From NCBI RefSeq assembly GCF_001428105.1, contig NZ_LMSJ01000034.1:192832-256831 (forward strand): a stretch of 64,000 bases of DNA, read 5' to 3'. This stretch comes from Paenibacillus sp. Soil766 (GTDB lineage: Bacteria; Bacillota; Bacilli; Paenibacillales; NBRC-103111). The position numbers were made by a program, and so were the translations under genes. The notes beneath the pieces are model-generated. The model ran no database searches. It worked only from the letters and a program-made list of their open reading frames with translations, and was not told the origin of the DNA. Below are positions 1 to 7,778 of this stretch, piece after piece (position 1 is the stretch's first letter; each line of letters opens with the position of its first letter).

Positions 1-146
1 AAAAGAAGTCAGCTACATCCTCAGAAACTGGAGCCAATTCACCATCAGTTGAAAATTCAAATCCAGCAGCTGCTTCTGTCCAAAAATTTAACGTATATGA
101 AGTAGTAATTGAAATCGCATTGAAGAATTCTGTGGATAGCAACTAG
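1..146 (+). CDS. Type IV pilus PilN-like protein, C-terminal end (partial)
   Basis: The window opens inside a plus-strand frame that runs to a TAG at 144-146. The visible 47 residues are rich in Ser, Asn and Ala and end in a strand-like stretch (FNVYEVVIEIALK) before the stop. The gene lies 10 bases before a PilO-like gene. PilN-PilO adjacency is the standard order in type IV pilus clusters, where PilN is a bitopic inner-membrane partner of PilO, so a PilN-type identity is inferred from position. The fragment is too short to prove it by sequence. Confidence 0.5.
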   Translation, partial: KKSATSSETGANSPSVENSNPAAASVQKFNVYEVVIEIALKNSVDSN

Positions 147-156
147 GGGGGGACTT

Positions 157-1056
157 ATGAATAAAGAACAATGGCATCAACTCATAGGTCGATTGAGATC
201 CCCGGCAACCATATTGTTTCTCGTAATTAGTATGGGGTGCTTGTTCTGCGGAACTATCTTGGTAAAAAATGTGCTTCCGCCTTCGAAACAGCATGTAACA
301 CTTCAAACACTATTAAGTAAGGTGGAGCTCGAAAAAAAACGAATTCAACAGAGTGCTATTCCCAAAAAAGTGGAAGAAACTGAGATTCAACAAGCGCTGT
401 ATCAAGTTCCTACGAAAGAAGAGCTACCGCGTTTACTGCTTGGTATTAGAGAGTTTGAGCAGCAAGCCGGGTTAACGATTCTATCCATCAACTTTGGTGA
501 TCAAGGGCAAGTGGGCAGTTCTGCTGGTAGTTTAATAAATGCGAATGGGCAAGCGAATATTACTCAAGGATATACGACAAATTCGAATGGCGCTCAACAA
601 GCGGCACCTTCAGCAAGCCCAACAACAAGTTCCAAAGAGCGGAACCAGACGCAAGCGGTCATCATGGAAGAAACCTTTACGATACAAGCATCGGGTACGT
701 ATCCACAAATTATTGATTTTATAAACAAGGTTCAACATAGTGAGCGCTTTATAGAAATTCAAAACTGGAACTGGCAAACATCAGCAGTAAAGAGCAGTAA
801 AACAGATGTAACCGACACATCGAATGTTCTTCCAATAGGGAACAGTTCACCAACAGATAAGTCTGTAGAGCAGGAGTCAAATCTTCAAGTCACGTTGGTA
901 TGTTCTTTTTATTATGCGCCATCTTTTGCAGGGAAATTGAAAGAGCTGCCTCCTATACCGCTCAAAGAACCGAGTCAGCGAAAGAATCCGGTCCAATCGG
1001 ATGAAGAGTATTTCAAGCAGCTGCAGCAATTGCAAACATCTAAGGCAGCTAACTAA
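157..1056 (+). CDS. PilO-like type IV pilus assembly protein
   Basis: A 299-residue protein with a short cytoplasmic start, one membrane helix at about residues 16-37, then a coiled-coil-like segment (about 45-75) and a periplasmic-type domain. This is the plan of PilO, the alignment-complex protein that pairs with PilN. The ATG follows a GGGGGGG ribosome binding site 6 bases away. The middle (about 115-170) is a Gln/Asn/Ser/Thr-rich insert, probably a flexible linker. The C-terminal part after about residue 170 resembles the ferredoxin-like PilO domain (EETFTIQASGTYPQIIDFI). It follows the PilN-like end and precedes prepilin genes, so a role in pilus assembly is likely. The assignment rests on architecture and context more than on strong motif conservation. 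Confidence 0.65.
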   Translation: MNKEQWHQLIGRLRSPATILFLVISMGCLFCGTILVKNVLPPSKQHVTLQTLLSKVELEKKRIQQSAIPKKVEETEIQQALYQVPTKEELPRLLLGIREFEQQAGLTILSINFGDQGQVGSSAGSLINANGQANITQGYTTNSNGAQQAAPSASPTTSSKERNQTQAVIMEETFTIQASGTYPQIIDFINKVQHSERFIEIQNWNWQTSAVKSSKTDVTDTSNVLPIGNSSPTDKSVEQESNLQVTLVCSFYYAPSFAGKLKELPPIPLKEPSQRKNPVQSDEEYFKQLQQLQTSKAAN

Positions 1057-1077
1057 TGCTAAAAAGGGGATAACTGA

Positions 1078-1731
1078 ATGATGAGGAAGTACAAACTGAT
1101 TCTTTCAATTGGCCTAATTGGGCTATTCACGATGAACGGATCAGCATGGGCGGAGGATCAATTCCGAAACATTGAGGTGTTTTTTCAAAGAATACATGTA
1201 ACGATAAACGGCCAACAAAACACCCTGAATAAAGACTCGATCTTGTATGAGGGATCAGTGTACGTGCCATTACGCAGTTTATCTGAAATGTTAGGCGCAC
1301 AGGTTGGCTGGGATAGTGATACTCAGGAAGTAGCAATTGATTTTATCAATGATAATACAAATGTACTCTTTACAGCTTCGCAAAAAAAAATGTATCAATA
1401 TATAGCTATTCGAAATAATCAAATTACTAAAGATTTAATACCTATGTTTAAAAACATAGAATTTGACGATCTCAAAAGTATCGTTGAGCGCTATGCGGAG
1501 ATAAGCAAAGTTGCCAAAGATATAGATGATCTCACAATGTCCCAAACCATCGACAAAATGAGAGCTGCTATCATCTTATTGCAAAGTGGCTGGGAGAATA
1601 AGAACATGGATGATTATATGCTGGCATGGACGATATATAGTAAAAATGCTGATTTATTGAATAAGGATTTAACAACGAAATTATCAGATAACTATCAGTA
1701 TAAACTCATTGATAAGACGAATTCCAATTGA
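1078..1731 (+). CDS. Secreted protein with copper amine oxidase N-terminal-like domain
   Basis: A 217-residue protein with an N-terminal signal peptide (hydrophobic 8-20, cleavage probably after SAWA near residue 25). Residues about 38-88 match the copper-amine-oxidase N-terminal-like domain common in Paenibacillaceae surface proteins (VTINGQ, YVPLRSLSEMLGAQVGWD, EVAID). That domain is a small cell-envelope module and carries no enzymatic active site. The rest is helical and without recognisable motifs. Two ATG codons (1078 and 1081) are possible, behind AAAAGGGGA. It sits between pilO-like and prepilin genes, so it may be an accessory of the pilus. A ligand or partner cannot be read from the sequence. 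Confidence 0.75.
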   Translation: MMRKYKLILSIGLIGLFTMNGSAWAEDQFRNIEVFFQRIHVTINGQQNTLNKDSILYEGSVYVPLRSLSEMLGAQVGWDSDTQEVAIDFINDNTNVLFTASQKKMYQYIAIRNNQITKDLIPMFKNIEFDDLKSIVERYAEISKVAKDIDDLTMSQTIDKMRAAIILLQSGWENKNMDDYMLAWTIYSKNADLLNKDLTTKLSDNYQYKLIDKTNSN

Positions 1732-1758
1732 AGAAGATTGAAGAGAGAAGGGATGCAA

Positions 1759-2193
1759 ATGCTAAGAAATGAAAGAGGACTTACACTGCTGGAAGTACTG
1801 GCTGCGACCGTTATTTTAAGTCTTGTAATCTTAATGTTTCTTAATATTTCATCCTTTTCCATTATGTCAAACAAAAATGATGATTTGCGCGTGAATGCTT
1901 TACAACTAGCGGAGCAAAAGTTAAACGAATATAGGAGCACTTACACAGCTGCTATACCCGTTTTACAAAATTGGGCTGATCTTAACAACCCCGCAGTAAA
2001 TCCAGGTTCACCATATGGTCTTTATGTTCAACAATCCGGCATTCAAAATCAAACGTTCTCAACAGCGGCGTTTACGAACCGGAAATTAGTATCCCTTCAA
2101 AGTATCATATTATTCCGAGATATCAGTACAACTCCTGCCAAGCTAGTTCCTCGAATTATGACGGTAACGGTTTATTGGGGGGCGACGAATTGA
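1759..2193 (+). CDS. Prepilin-type N-terminal cleavage/methylation protein (PilV/PilI-like minor pilin)
   Basis: The 144-residue product begins with a classic type IV prepilin leader: a short basic start, Gly7, then LTLLEVLAATVILSLVIL, with the invariant Glu at mature position 5 and a hydrophobic helix of about 20 residues. A prepilin peptidase would cut after the Gly and methylate the new N-terminus. ATG 1759 is chosen because AGAAGGG lies 6 bases upstream. TTG 1738 and ATG 1753 are in frame but would lengthen the leader and place the ribosome binding site inside it. The C-terminal half (VSLQSIILFRDI, IMTVTVYWG) is the beta-rich head expected of a minor pilin. It overlaps the next prepilin gene. 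Confidence 0.85.
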   Translation: MLRNERGLTLLEVLAATVILSLVILMFLNISSFSIMSNKNDDLRVNALQLAEQKLNEYRSTYTAAIPVLQNWADLNNPAVNPGSPYGLYVQQSGIQNQTFSTAAFTNRKLVSLQSIILFRDISTTPAKLVPRIMTVTVYWGATN

Positions 2194-2756
2194 AGAATCA
2201 ACGAGGTCTCACCTTAATTGAAGTGTTAGCGACGTTGACCATAAGTACTGTATTGTTCGGAGTAGTCCTTATGTTACTTTCATCGACAAGCCTACAATCC
2301 AAATCTAGTGGAGAGAAATACAATGCTGATGCTGAGATTCGTAGAACGATGGACTCGATCTCGAAAGAGATCAGTGATTCGAATCAAGCTTATGTGACGA
2401 CGAATGAGCTTCGTTATGTGACTTATGCATCTGGTTCTAAAGAAGTGAAATCACTGTACTATGATGGTGTTGCGACAACGTTATCGATGTATGTATTTAA
2501 AACAGCGAACATTCAAGACAATGTTACTATAGCGACACCTGGAATTTATTTGTATAAAAGAGAACTATCCTCTCATGTTACAGGGGTGCAGTACTTGCCT
2601 ACGGTAGGAACTACTCCGCTGACTGGAAGAAATTTGGATGGGGGAACTGGTTTCAGGATTGTTGTGAGCTTTACATTTCAGCGTTCAAAGTTATTCGGAG
2701 GACATGAGAATTACACCGTTAAGAGGGAAACAGGATATAAACTGCTTCAATATTAA
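2190..2756 (+). CDS. Prepilin-type protein (PilW/ComGF-like minor pilin)
   Basis: A second prepilin of 188 residues. The leader is MKNQRG, followed by LTLIEVLATLTISTVLFGVV with Glu at mature position 5, so it should be processed by a prepilin peptidase. The chosen TTG at 2190 overlaps the upstream stop (TGA 2191-2193) and has GGGGGGCGA about 6 bases before it. TTG 2175 is an in-frame alternative but lies over the ribosome binding site. The remaining domain is a Thr/Ser-rich globular pilin head with a terminal basic stretch. Translational coupling with the upstream prepilin suggests the two are made together, as minor pilins of one filament. A hairpin follows the stop. Confidence 0.85.
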   Translation: MKNQRGLTLIEVLATLTISTVLFGVVLMLLSSTSLQSKSSGEKYNADAEIRRTMDSISKEISDSNQAYVTTNELRYVTYASGSKEVKSLYYDGVATTLSMYVFKTANIQDNVTIATPGIYLYKRELSSHVTGVQYLPTVGTTPLTGRNLDGGTGFRIVVSFTFQRSKLFGGHENYTVKRETGYKLLQY

Positions 2757-2760
2757 GAAA

Positions 2761-2816
2761 AGCCAAAAATGCCAAGGGATACTCACTCTTAGCATTTCTG
2801 GCTTATTTTTTATTTT
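2761..2816. terminator. Bidirectional terminator between the prepilin operon and the minus-strand surface protein
   Basis: An imperfect 16-bp stem (arms 2761-2776 and 2789-2804, two mismatches) is followed by a T-rich run on the plus strand. It begins just after the prepilin stop at 2756, and its tail overlaps the stop of the opposite gene at 2810-2812. It can serve both converging transcripts. Confidence 0.75.
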
Positions 2817-4360
2817 CTTACAGGGTTCCAATCGGGTGGAGGTGTTGGTGTTATTGTCGAAGTTGCCGTTGGCGTCGGTGTCGCGGATGAACTTGCCGAT
2901 GGCGTAGGTGTAGCGGACGAGGTGCCGCTTAATTGTAAGGAAGTTACAGGTGGATCGGACGTTCCGGTTCTAATTGTGCTATTGTTCTTAAAGTCAATTT
3001 CCCCTGCAACTGCAATGAGGCCGCCAGTCTTAAGATTAATTTGAGTCCCTGAGGTGAAATCTCCTGAAACAAATATATCGCCAGAAGAAACGGTTAACTC
3101 CGCATTATTTTTAACGTAAATATTTCCAGAAGATAGATTGCCATTAGAAATATTTAAGGTGGTTTGGGTTTCAATTCTAAATGTCGTATCGATTGTCATT
3201 TGTTTTGCGGAGACAGTTCCTCCATTGCTAAGCGTTAGACCTCCAGCGTAGATGTTATTTGCAATTTTAAGTGTAGTTTGCGTACCTGTAACAAAGTTAC
3301 CTTCGATCCAAAAGTTTCCGTGCGTACCGCCATTACCGTTATTAATGGTTATATCAAGTTGATTGCTCCCTGTGATATTTCCAGTGGTTGTTGAATTGGC
3401 TGTAGTTTTGTTTGCAATTAGATTTCCATATATAACTATATTAGCATTATTAAACGAATAATTATCCGCGATCAGAATGACTGGCTTTGTACTTGAACCA
3501 AGAGTTTCATTACTAGAGATACTTAATGTACCAGGCACGTAGATAACAACAGGATTGGTTGTGCTTGCATTAATGTTCGATTGCACTTGACTAATGCTGC
3601 AAGATGTACTGCAAGTTATTAAACCAGGTGTCTTTGTCACATTTAAATAGTCGTCAATGGCAGATGAGACACTAGATTTGATATCTGACATGTAGTTAGT
3701 TATTGCTGGCAACAGTGTGGTGTTTTTGCCGGCGGTTACATTCGAGCTGTCTCCATACAAAACACCAACTCCTGCCGGAATCGGCACGGTTTGACCTGAT
3801 TCAATGTGAGTCGATGAATTCGGAGTAGGGCTTGGTGTTGGACTTGCTGATGGAGAAGGGCTCGGCGTCGGTACTACGATCGCATTAAACGCAGATATTT
3901 GAAATTTGATTAATTTGCTATGTACGTTATTGACGGTAGCTTTGAAATAAACATTATATACATCATCAGTAGAAATGGGGATGCCGATTCTCGTGTTGGT
4001 GGATGCCACTTCTACATACTGCTCATAGTTTGTTTCAACACCTTCAGGAGTTGTTATTGTCTGAGTTTCCCAGCCTAATCCCTTCGCTCCCGAACCACCG
4101 CCGTACTTATTAAAATAAGTTCTTCGGTTCATTCCGTTTCCATAGATATCATAATTCTTCAGATAGGTAATAAATGCTTCCATGCCACTAACGGCTAGAT
4201 CGGTAGCCTTTTTCTCGTATTCAGTTTGGCTATTCGCAAGTTGATTCGTTGAAGAATTGGCAAGGATAACCGGAGTTACGATCATCAGGACAAGGAGTAT
4301 TAGAAGCACATAGGTAAGCACATTTCCTCTTTCGCTTCGGAGAGGAATGAGAAGTTTCAT
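2810..4360 (-). CDS. Large PilX-like anchored surface protein with Pro/Ser/Thr linkers and beta-helix-like repeats
   Basis: ATG at 4360 (reverse strand) is chosen because AAAGGAG stands 8 bases before it; the 516-residue product starts with a basic segment and a PilX-like helix (RSERGNVLTYVLLILLVLMI). A longer frame upstream has no ribosome binding site. After a ~130-residue domain there is a PSPSPSASPTPSPTPN linker (about 165-180), then a Thr/Ser/Asn/Gly-rich region in which a TQTTL-like segment recurs three times about 40 residues apart, as in beta-helix proteins. The tail is a second Ser/Thr/Pro tract ending in PPPDWNPVRK. It faces the prepilin genes and could be a pilus-associated tip or wall protein. 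That role is inference; no enzymatic motif is visible. Confidence 0.7.
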   Translation of the reverse strand: MKLLIPLRSERGNVLTYVLLILLVLMIVTPVILANSSTNQLANSQTEYEKKATDLAVSGMEAFITYLKNYDIYGNGMNRRTYFNKYGGGSGAKGLGWETQTITTPEGVETNYEQYVEVASTNTRIGIPISTDDVYNVYFKATVNNVHSKLIKFQISAFNAIVVPTPSPSPSASPTPSPTPNSSTHIESGQTVPIPAGVGVLYGDSSNVTAGKNTTLLPAITNYMSDIKSSVSSAIDDYLNVTKTPGLITCSTSCSISQVQSNINASTTNPVVIYVPGTLSISSNETLGSSTKPVILIADNYSFNNANIVIYGNLIANKTTANSTTTGNITGSNQLDITINNGNGGTHGNFWIEGNFVTGTQTTLKIANNIYAGGLTLSNGGTVSAKQMTIDTTFRIETQTTLNISNGNLSSGNIYVKNNAELTVSSGDIFVSGDFTSGTQINLKTGGLIAVAGEIDFKNNSTIRTGTSDPPVTSLQLSGTSSATPTPSASSSATPTPTATSTITPTPPPDWNPVRK

Positions 4361-4406
4361 GATGAACTCTCCTTTGTTATGATTGACATACCTCCTATTA
4401 TATCGA

Positions 4407-4447
4407 ATAAAAAAAGGTTGGCATAGTGCTATTGCACGATACCAACC
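4407..4447 (-). terminator. Rho-independent terminator of the nitroreductase gene
   Basis: A 14-bp stem with two mismatches (arms 4416-4429 and 4434-4447) is followed, on the minus strand, by a run of at least seven T residues (read as A at 4407-4415). It lies 8 bases after the nitroreductase stop and before the promoter region of the minus-strand surface-protein gene. Confidence 0.85.
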
Positions 4448-4454
4448 CAATTTA

Positions 4455-5060
4455 CTATGACAAGTTTTTACCAAATTCACCTGCGAATATGGTTTCATTT
4501 ATCGGCAGTCTGCCAGATGGTACTTCACGTTCTTGCAGATTGGCAGGGAGGGCATCAATAGGACCGCGGTAGCCAATGGCAATAACAGCATGAAGTTCAT
4601 AATCCGCAGGAATTTGAAGTGCTTCACGTGCTTGTTCACGTTCGAATCCGCCCATTGCGTGCGTAATTAGCCCTTGATTATTCGCTTCAAGCGCTAAGTA
4701 TCCCCAAGCTGTACCGGCATCGAAGGCATGGCTTGGATTGTCCGTTCCTCTTGGGCTTTTGGTATGAGAGATAACGAGCGTGAGTACAGGGGCTTTCTCA
4801 CACCATACAAGGTTAAAGGGATTAATAAACGTATGGAATTTAGCCAATTGTTCAGGTGTACGGGCAACGATGAAACGCCAAGGCTGGTTATTACTTCCAG
4901 AGGGTGCCCAACGCGCTGCTTCAAACAAGCTTAACAATACATCTTCCGATACTTCTTGATTCGAGAAGGAACGAGGTGACCACCGTTCTAGAAACTGTGG
5001 ATTAATTTCATGATCAGGCTGGCGGTGATCTTCAATTTCATTGGGTAATGAAGTGGACAT
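4455..5060 (-). CDS. Nitroreductase family protein
   Basis: A 201-residue flavoprotein of the nitroreductase family. These are FMN-dependent enzymes that reduce nitro groups, quinones or enones with NAD(P)H. The N-terminal FMN-binding signature RWSPRSF, then ARWAPSGSNNQPWRF, and the later AWGYLALEANNQGL and IAIGYRG segments are characteristic. Length fits the short single-domain subfamily. ATG 5060 (reverse) has AAGGAGG 8 bases upstream and a terminator lies immediately downstream, so the gene is a single-gene unit. The substrate cannot be told from sequence. Confidence 0.9.
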   Translation of the reverse strand: MSTSLPNEIEDHRQPDHEINPQFLERWSPRSFSNQEVSEDVLLSLFEAARWAPSGSNNQPWRFIVARTPEQLAKFHTFINPFNLVWCEKAPVLTLVISHTKSPRGTDNPSHAFDAGTAWGYLALEANNQGLITHAMGGFEREQAREALQIPADYELHAVIAIGYRGPIDALPANLQEREVPSGRLPINETIFAGEFGKNLS

Positions 5061-5181
5061 TAGTTATTCCTCCTTATAATGTAGCTCATCCTAATTTTAC
5101 CTTATTATTAGTTGGTTTACGAATTTCTCTATTTTTTAATAACTTGTATGTCATTGGCTCAAATTGGCAAAGCTAGTTGTT

Positions 5182-5430
5182 ATGAACATGATGGACCAAG
5201 AAGAGGTGCGAGAAGCCGTGAATTTCACGAGTCATGATGTCATTATTATTGAAAGAGCATTAAGAACTGCCATGAAACATGATCGAGAAGAGCACCGTTC
5301 TAGAGACTATCAAGAAGTTTTGTTCAAAATGCAAGAGAGTGCTAACCAAGCGCTGATGGTCTCAGCTCAGATCACTAGTGAACATGATGGCCTACGATAC
5401 GATTATGATGATTCATCTGATTTAATGTAG
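5182..5430 (+). CDS. Small acidic protein of unknown function
   Basis: An 82-residue, strongly charged protein with no signal peptide or membrane helix and an acidic C-terminus (YDYDDSSDLM). I do not recognise the family. The central part (FTSHDVIIIERALRTAMKH) is predicted helical. No good ribosome binding site precedes either ATG 5182 or the in-frame TTG 5164, so the start is uncertain. It sits 59 bases before mrfA on the same strand and may share its transcript. Confidence 0.55.
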   Translation: MNMMDQEEVREAVNFTSHDVIIIERALRTAMKHDREEHRSRDYQEVLFKMQESANQALMVSAQITSEHDGLRYDYDDSSDLM

Positions 5431-5489
5431 ACATACGAACGTATATTCTGTAAAATGGAAGAAACGAAATGGGTAAGGAGATTCGGTTT

Positions 5490-7778
5490 ATGAATCCTTT
5501 CACAGGTAAGGTTTCTTCAATGATAGAGATGATTGAAGGGTTGCGTAACTCGCCTGAAATCATGCAACAAGTCACATATTGGCACACGATACCCCCACGA
5601 GATCCGAAACTGGCTGAATTTCCAGAAGGATTGCATGAGGGTATTTGTGTTGCGCTTCAACATAAAAACATCGCGCAATTATACACACACCAGGCGGAAT
5701 CGTTTCGCCAAGTGACGGCAGGTAATCATGTTGTCACGGTTACGCCTACGGCATCTGGTAAGACGCTTTGTTACAATTTGCCTGTCCTTCAGAAGATTTT
5801 GGAGAACGACGCTTCACGAGCACTATATTTATTTCCTACTAAAGCGCTGGCACAAGATCAGGTTGCAGAACTGCAAGAAATGATTGAATTTATGGATGTG
5901 GATATTAAAACGCATACGTATGACGGTGATACACCGCCTACAGTTCGGCAAGCGATCCGAAATGCGGGGCATATTGTTGTTACGAACCCAGATATGCTTC
6001 ATTCCGCGATACTTCCGCATCACACCAAATGGGTGAAACTGTTCGAGAATTTGAACTACATTGTGATTGATGAAGTGCATTCCTATCGGGGGGTATTCGG
6101 CAGTCATGTAGCGAATGTCATTCGCAGGCTGAAACGGATATGTCGTTTTTATGGTTCTAATCCGCAATTTATATGCGCTTCGGCTACGATTGATAATCCG
6201 AAGGAGCATGCTGAGCGTCTGATCGGTGAAACCGTAGCTTTGATTGCTAATAATGGTGCGCCAGCAGGCGAGAAGCACTTTGTATTTTATAACCCGCCTG
6301 TTGTGAATCAACAGTTAGGGATACGTAAAAGCTCCGTCTTGGAAACTCGTACGCTGGCAGGCAAGCTGCTGCGGAGCGGGATCCAGACGATTGTTTTTGC
6401 ACGGAGCCGCGTACGCGTGGAGATCTTGCTGACCTATTTGCAAGAGCTCGTGAGTCACGAGCTCGGCAGCAAGTCGATTCGCGGCTATCGCGGCGGTTAT
6501 CTCCCTAAGCTTCGCAGGGAGATCGAGAGAGGCTTACGCAGCGGGGAAATCCGCGGCGTTGTGAGCACGAATGCGCTGGAGCTGGGCATCGATATTGGCC
6601 AGCTGCAAGCATGCGTGCTCAATGGCTATCCTGGCACGATAGCCAGCACTTGGCAGCAGTCCGGGCGTGCCGGACGGCGGCAGGAAACCTCGCTGACGAT
6701 ACTCGTCGCGAGCAGTAACCCGCTGGATCAATATTTGATCCAGAATCCGCGCTATTTCTTCGAGCGTCCGCCGGAGCAGGCGCGCATTCATCCCGATAAC
6801 CTGATTATCCTCGTGGATCATGTGAAGTGTGCGGCCTATGAGCTGCCGTTCGAAGCGAATGAGAAGTTCGGTGAGGAATCGCTCACCGATGTTCTTGAAT
6901 ATTTGACGGAGGAGCAGGTACTGCACCAAGTCAATGACCGTTGGTATTGGATGGAGCAATCGTTCCCTGCGCACAACATTTCATTGCGCTCTGCGGCGCA
7001 AGAGAATTTCATCATTATCGATATGACGAATGGCCATCGCGTGATAGGGGAATGTGATCGTTTTAGTGCGCCAACCTTAATTCATGAAGAGGCTATTTAT
7101 ATTCATGAAGGCATACAATTCCAAGTAGAAAAGTTGGATTATGAAGAGAAGAAAGCGTTCGTGAGGCAAGTGAGTGTGGATTACTTCACGGATGCAAGTA
7201 TGGCTGTACAGCTTAAAGTCTTGCATGTGAATCGGGAAGGGCGCGTTGGCGGTCTCTTGCGTCAACTTGGCGAAGTTACTGTGAATGCGCAGCCAACGAT
7301 TTTCAAGAAAATCCGTCTGCGTACTCACGAGAATATCGGCTCGGGGCCGATTCGATTGCCAGAAGAGGAGCTGCATACGAGCTCCTATTGGTTTACTTTC
7401 GACGAGGCGATGGCGGCAGGACGCTCGGCCAATGACATGCAGCATGCGCTGCTTGGCATTGCCAACGTCCTGGCGCATCTAGCGCCCCTGTATTTGATGT
7501 GCGACCCGATGGATATTCGGGTCGTTCCGCAAGTGAAGGCCGTGCACAGCAAGCTGCCGACGGTGTTCTTCTACGACCGCTACCCAGGCGGCGTGGGTCT
7601 TAGCGATCGGCTGTACGAGGTCCACGGACAGCTGATGGATCAGGCGCGCAGCCTGATCAAGAGCTGCGGCTGCATCAGCGGCTGCCCGGCCTGTGTCGGG
7701 CCGATCGAAGAGGTCGGCCTGCTGGGCAAGAAGCTCGCGCTGGAGCTGCTCGCAGAGCTCGATGGCGGTGCCCGATGA
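5490..7778 (+). CDS. mrfA: MrfA/YprA-type DEAD/DEAH-box helicase with DUF1998 zinc domain
   Basis: A 762-residue superfamily 2 helicase. Visible motifs are Walker A TPTASGKT, motif II IDEVH (DEVH), motif III SATI, helicase C-terminal motifs (TNALELGIDIG, QQSGRAGR), and a C-terminal cysteine cluster CGCISGCPACVG typical of the MrfA/DUF1998 family, where four Cys bind zinc. In Bacillus subtilis MrfA works with the nuclease MrfB to repair mitomycin C-type DNA lesions independently of UvrABC. Here the partner gene overlaps by 4 bases (ATGA), supporting the same role. ATG 5490 is preferred over 5469 because AAGGAG is 9 bases upstream of it. Blocks at about 6340-6840 and 7400-7778 are markedly more GC-rich than the rest. 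Confidence 0.9.
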   Translation: MNPFTGKVSSMIEMIEGLRNSPEIMQQVTYWHTIPPRDPKLAEFPEGLHEGICVALQHKNIAQLYTHQAESFRQVTAGNHVVTVTPTASGKTLCYNLPVLQKILENDASRALYLFPTKALAQDQVAELQEMIEFMDVDIKTHTYDGDTPPTVRQAIRNAGHIVVTNPDMLHSAILPHHTKWVKLFENLNYIVIDEVHSYRGVFGSHVANVIRRLKRICRFYGSNPQFICASATIDNPKEHAERLIGETVALIANNGAPAGEKHFVFYNPPVVNQQLGIRKSSVLETRTLAGKLLRSGIQTIVFARSRVRVEILLTYLQELVSHELGSKSIRGYRGGYLPKLRREIERGLRSGEIRGVVSTNALELGIDIGQLQACVLNGYPGTIASTWQQSGRAGRRQETSLTILVASSNPLDQYLIQNPRYFFERPPEQARIHPDNLIILVDHVKCAAYELPFEANEKFGEESLTDVLEYLTEEQVLHQVNDRWYWMEQSFPAHNISLRSAAQENFIIIDMTNGHRVIGECDRFSAPTLIHEEAIYIHEGIQFQVEKLDYEEKKAFVRQVSVDYFTDASMAVQLKVLHVNREGRVGGLLRQLGEVTVNAQPTIFKKIRLRTHENIGSGPIRLPEEELHTSSYWFTFDEAMAAGRSANDMQHALLGIANVLAHLAPLYLMCDPMDIRVVPQVKAVHSKLPTVFFYDRYPGGVGLSDRLYEVHGQLMDQARSLIKSCGCISGCPACVGPIEEVGLLGKKLALELLAELDGGAR

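Noticed and set aside
4361..4498. Longer N-terminus for the PilX-like protein
   Set aside because: It would start inside the nitroreductase gene, cross its terminator and lack a ribosome binding site; the ATG at 4360 has AAAGGAG.
6534..6974. 146-codon minus-strand frame inside mrfA
   Set aside because: It lies antisense to a highly conserved helicase domain, in a GC-rich block that lowers stop frequency, and has no ribosome binding site or family match.
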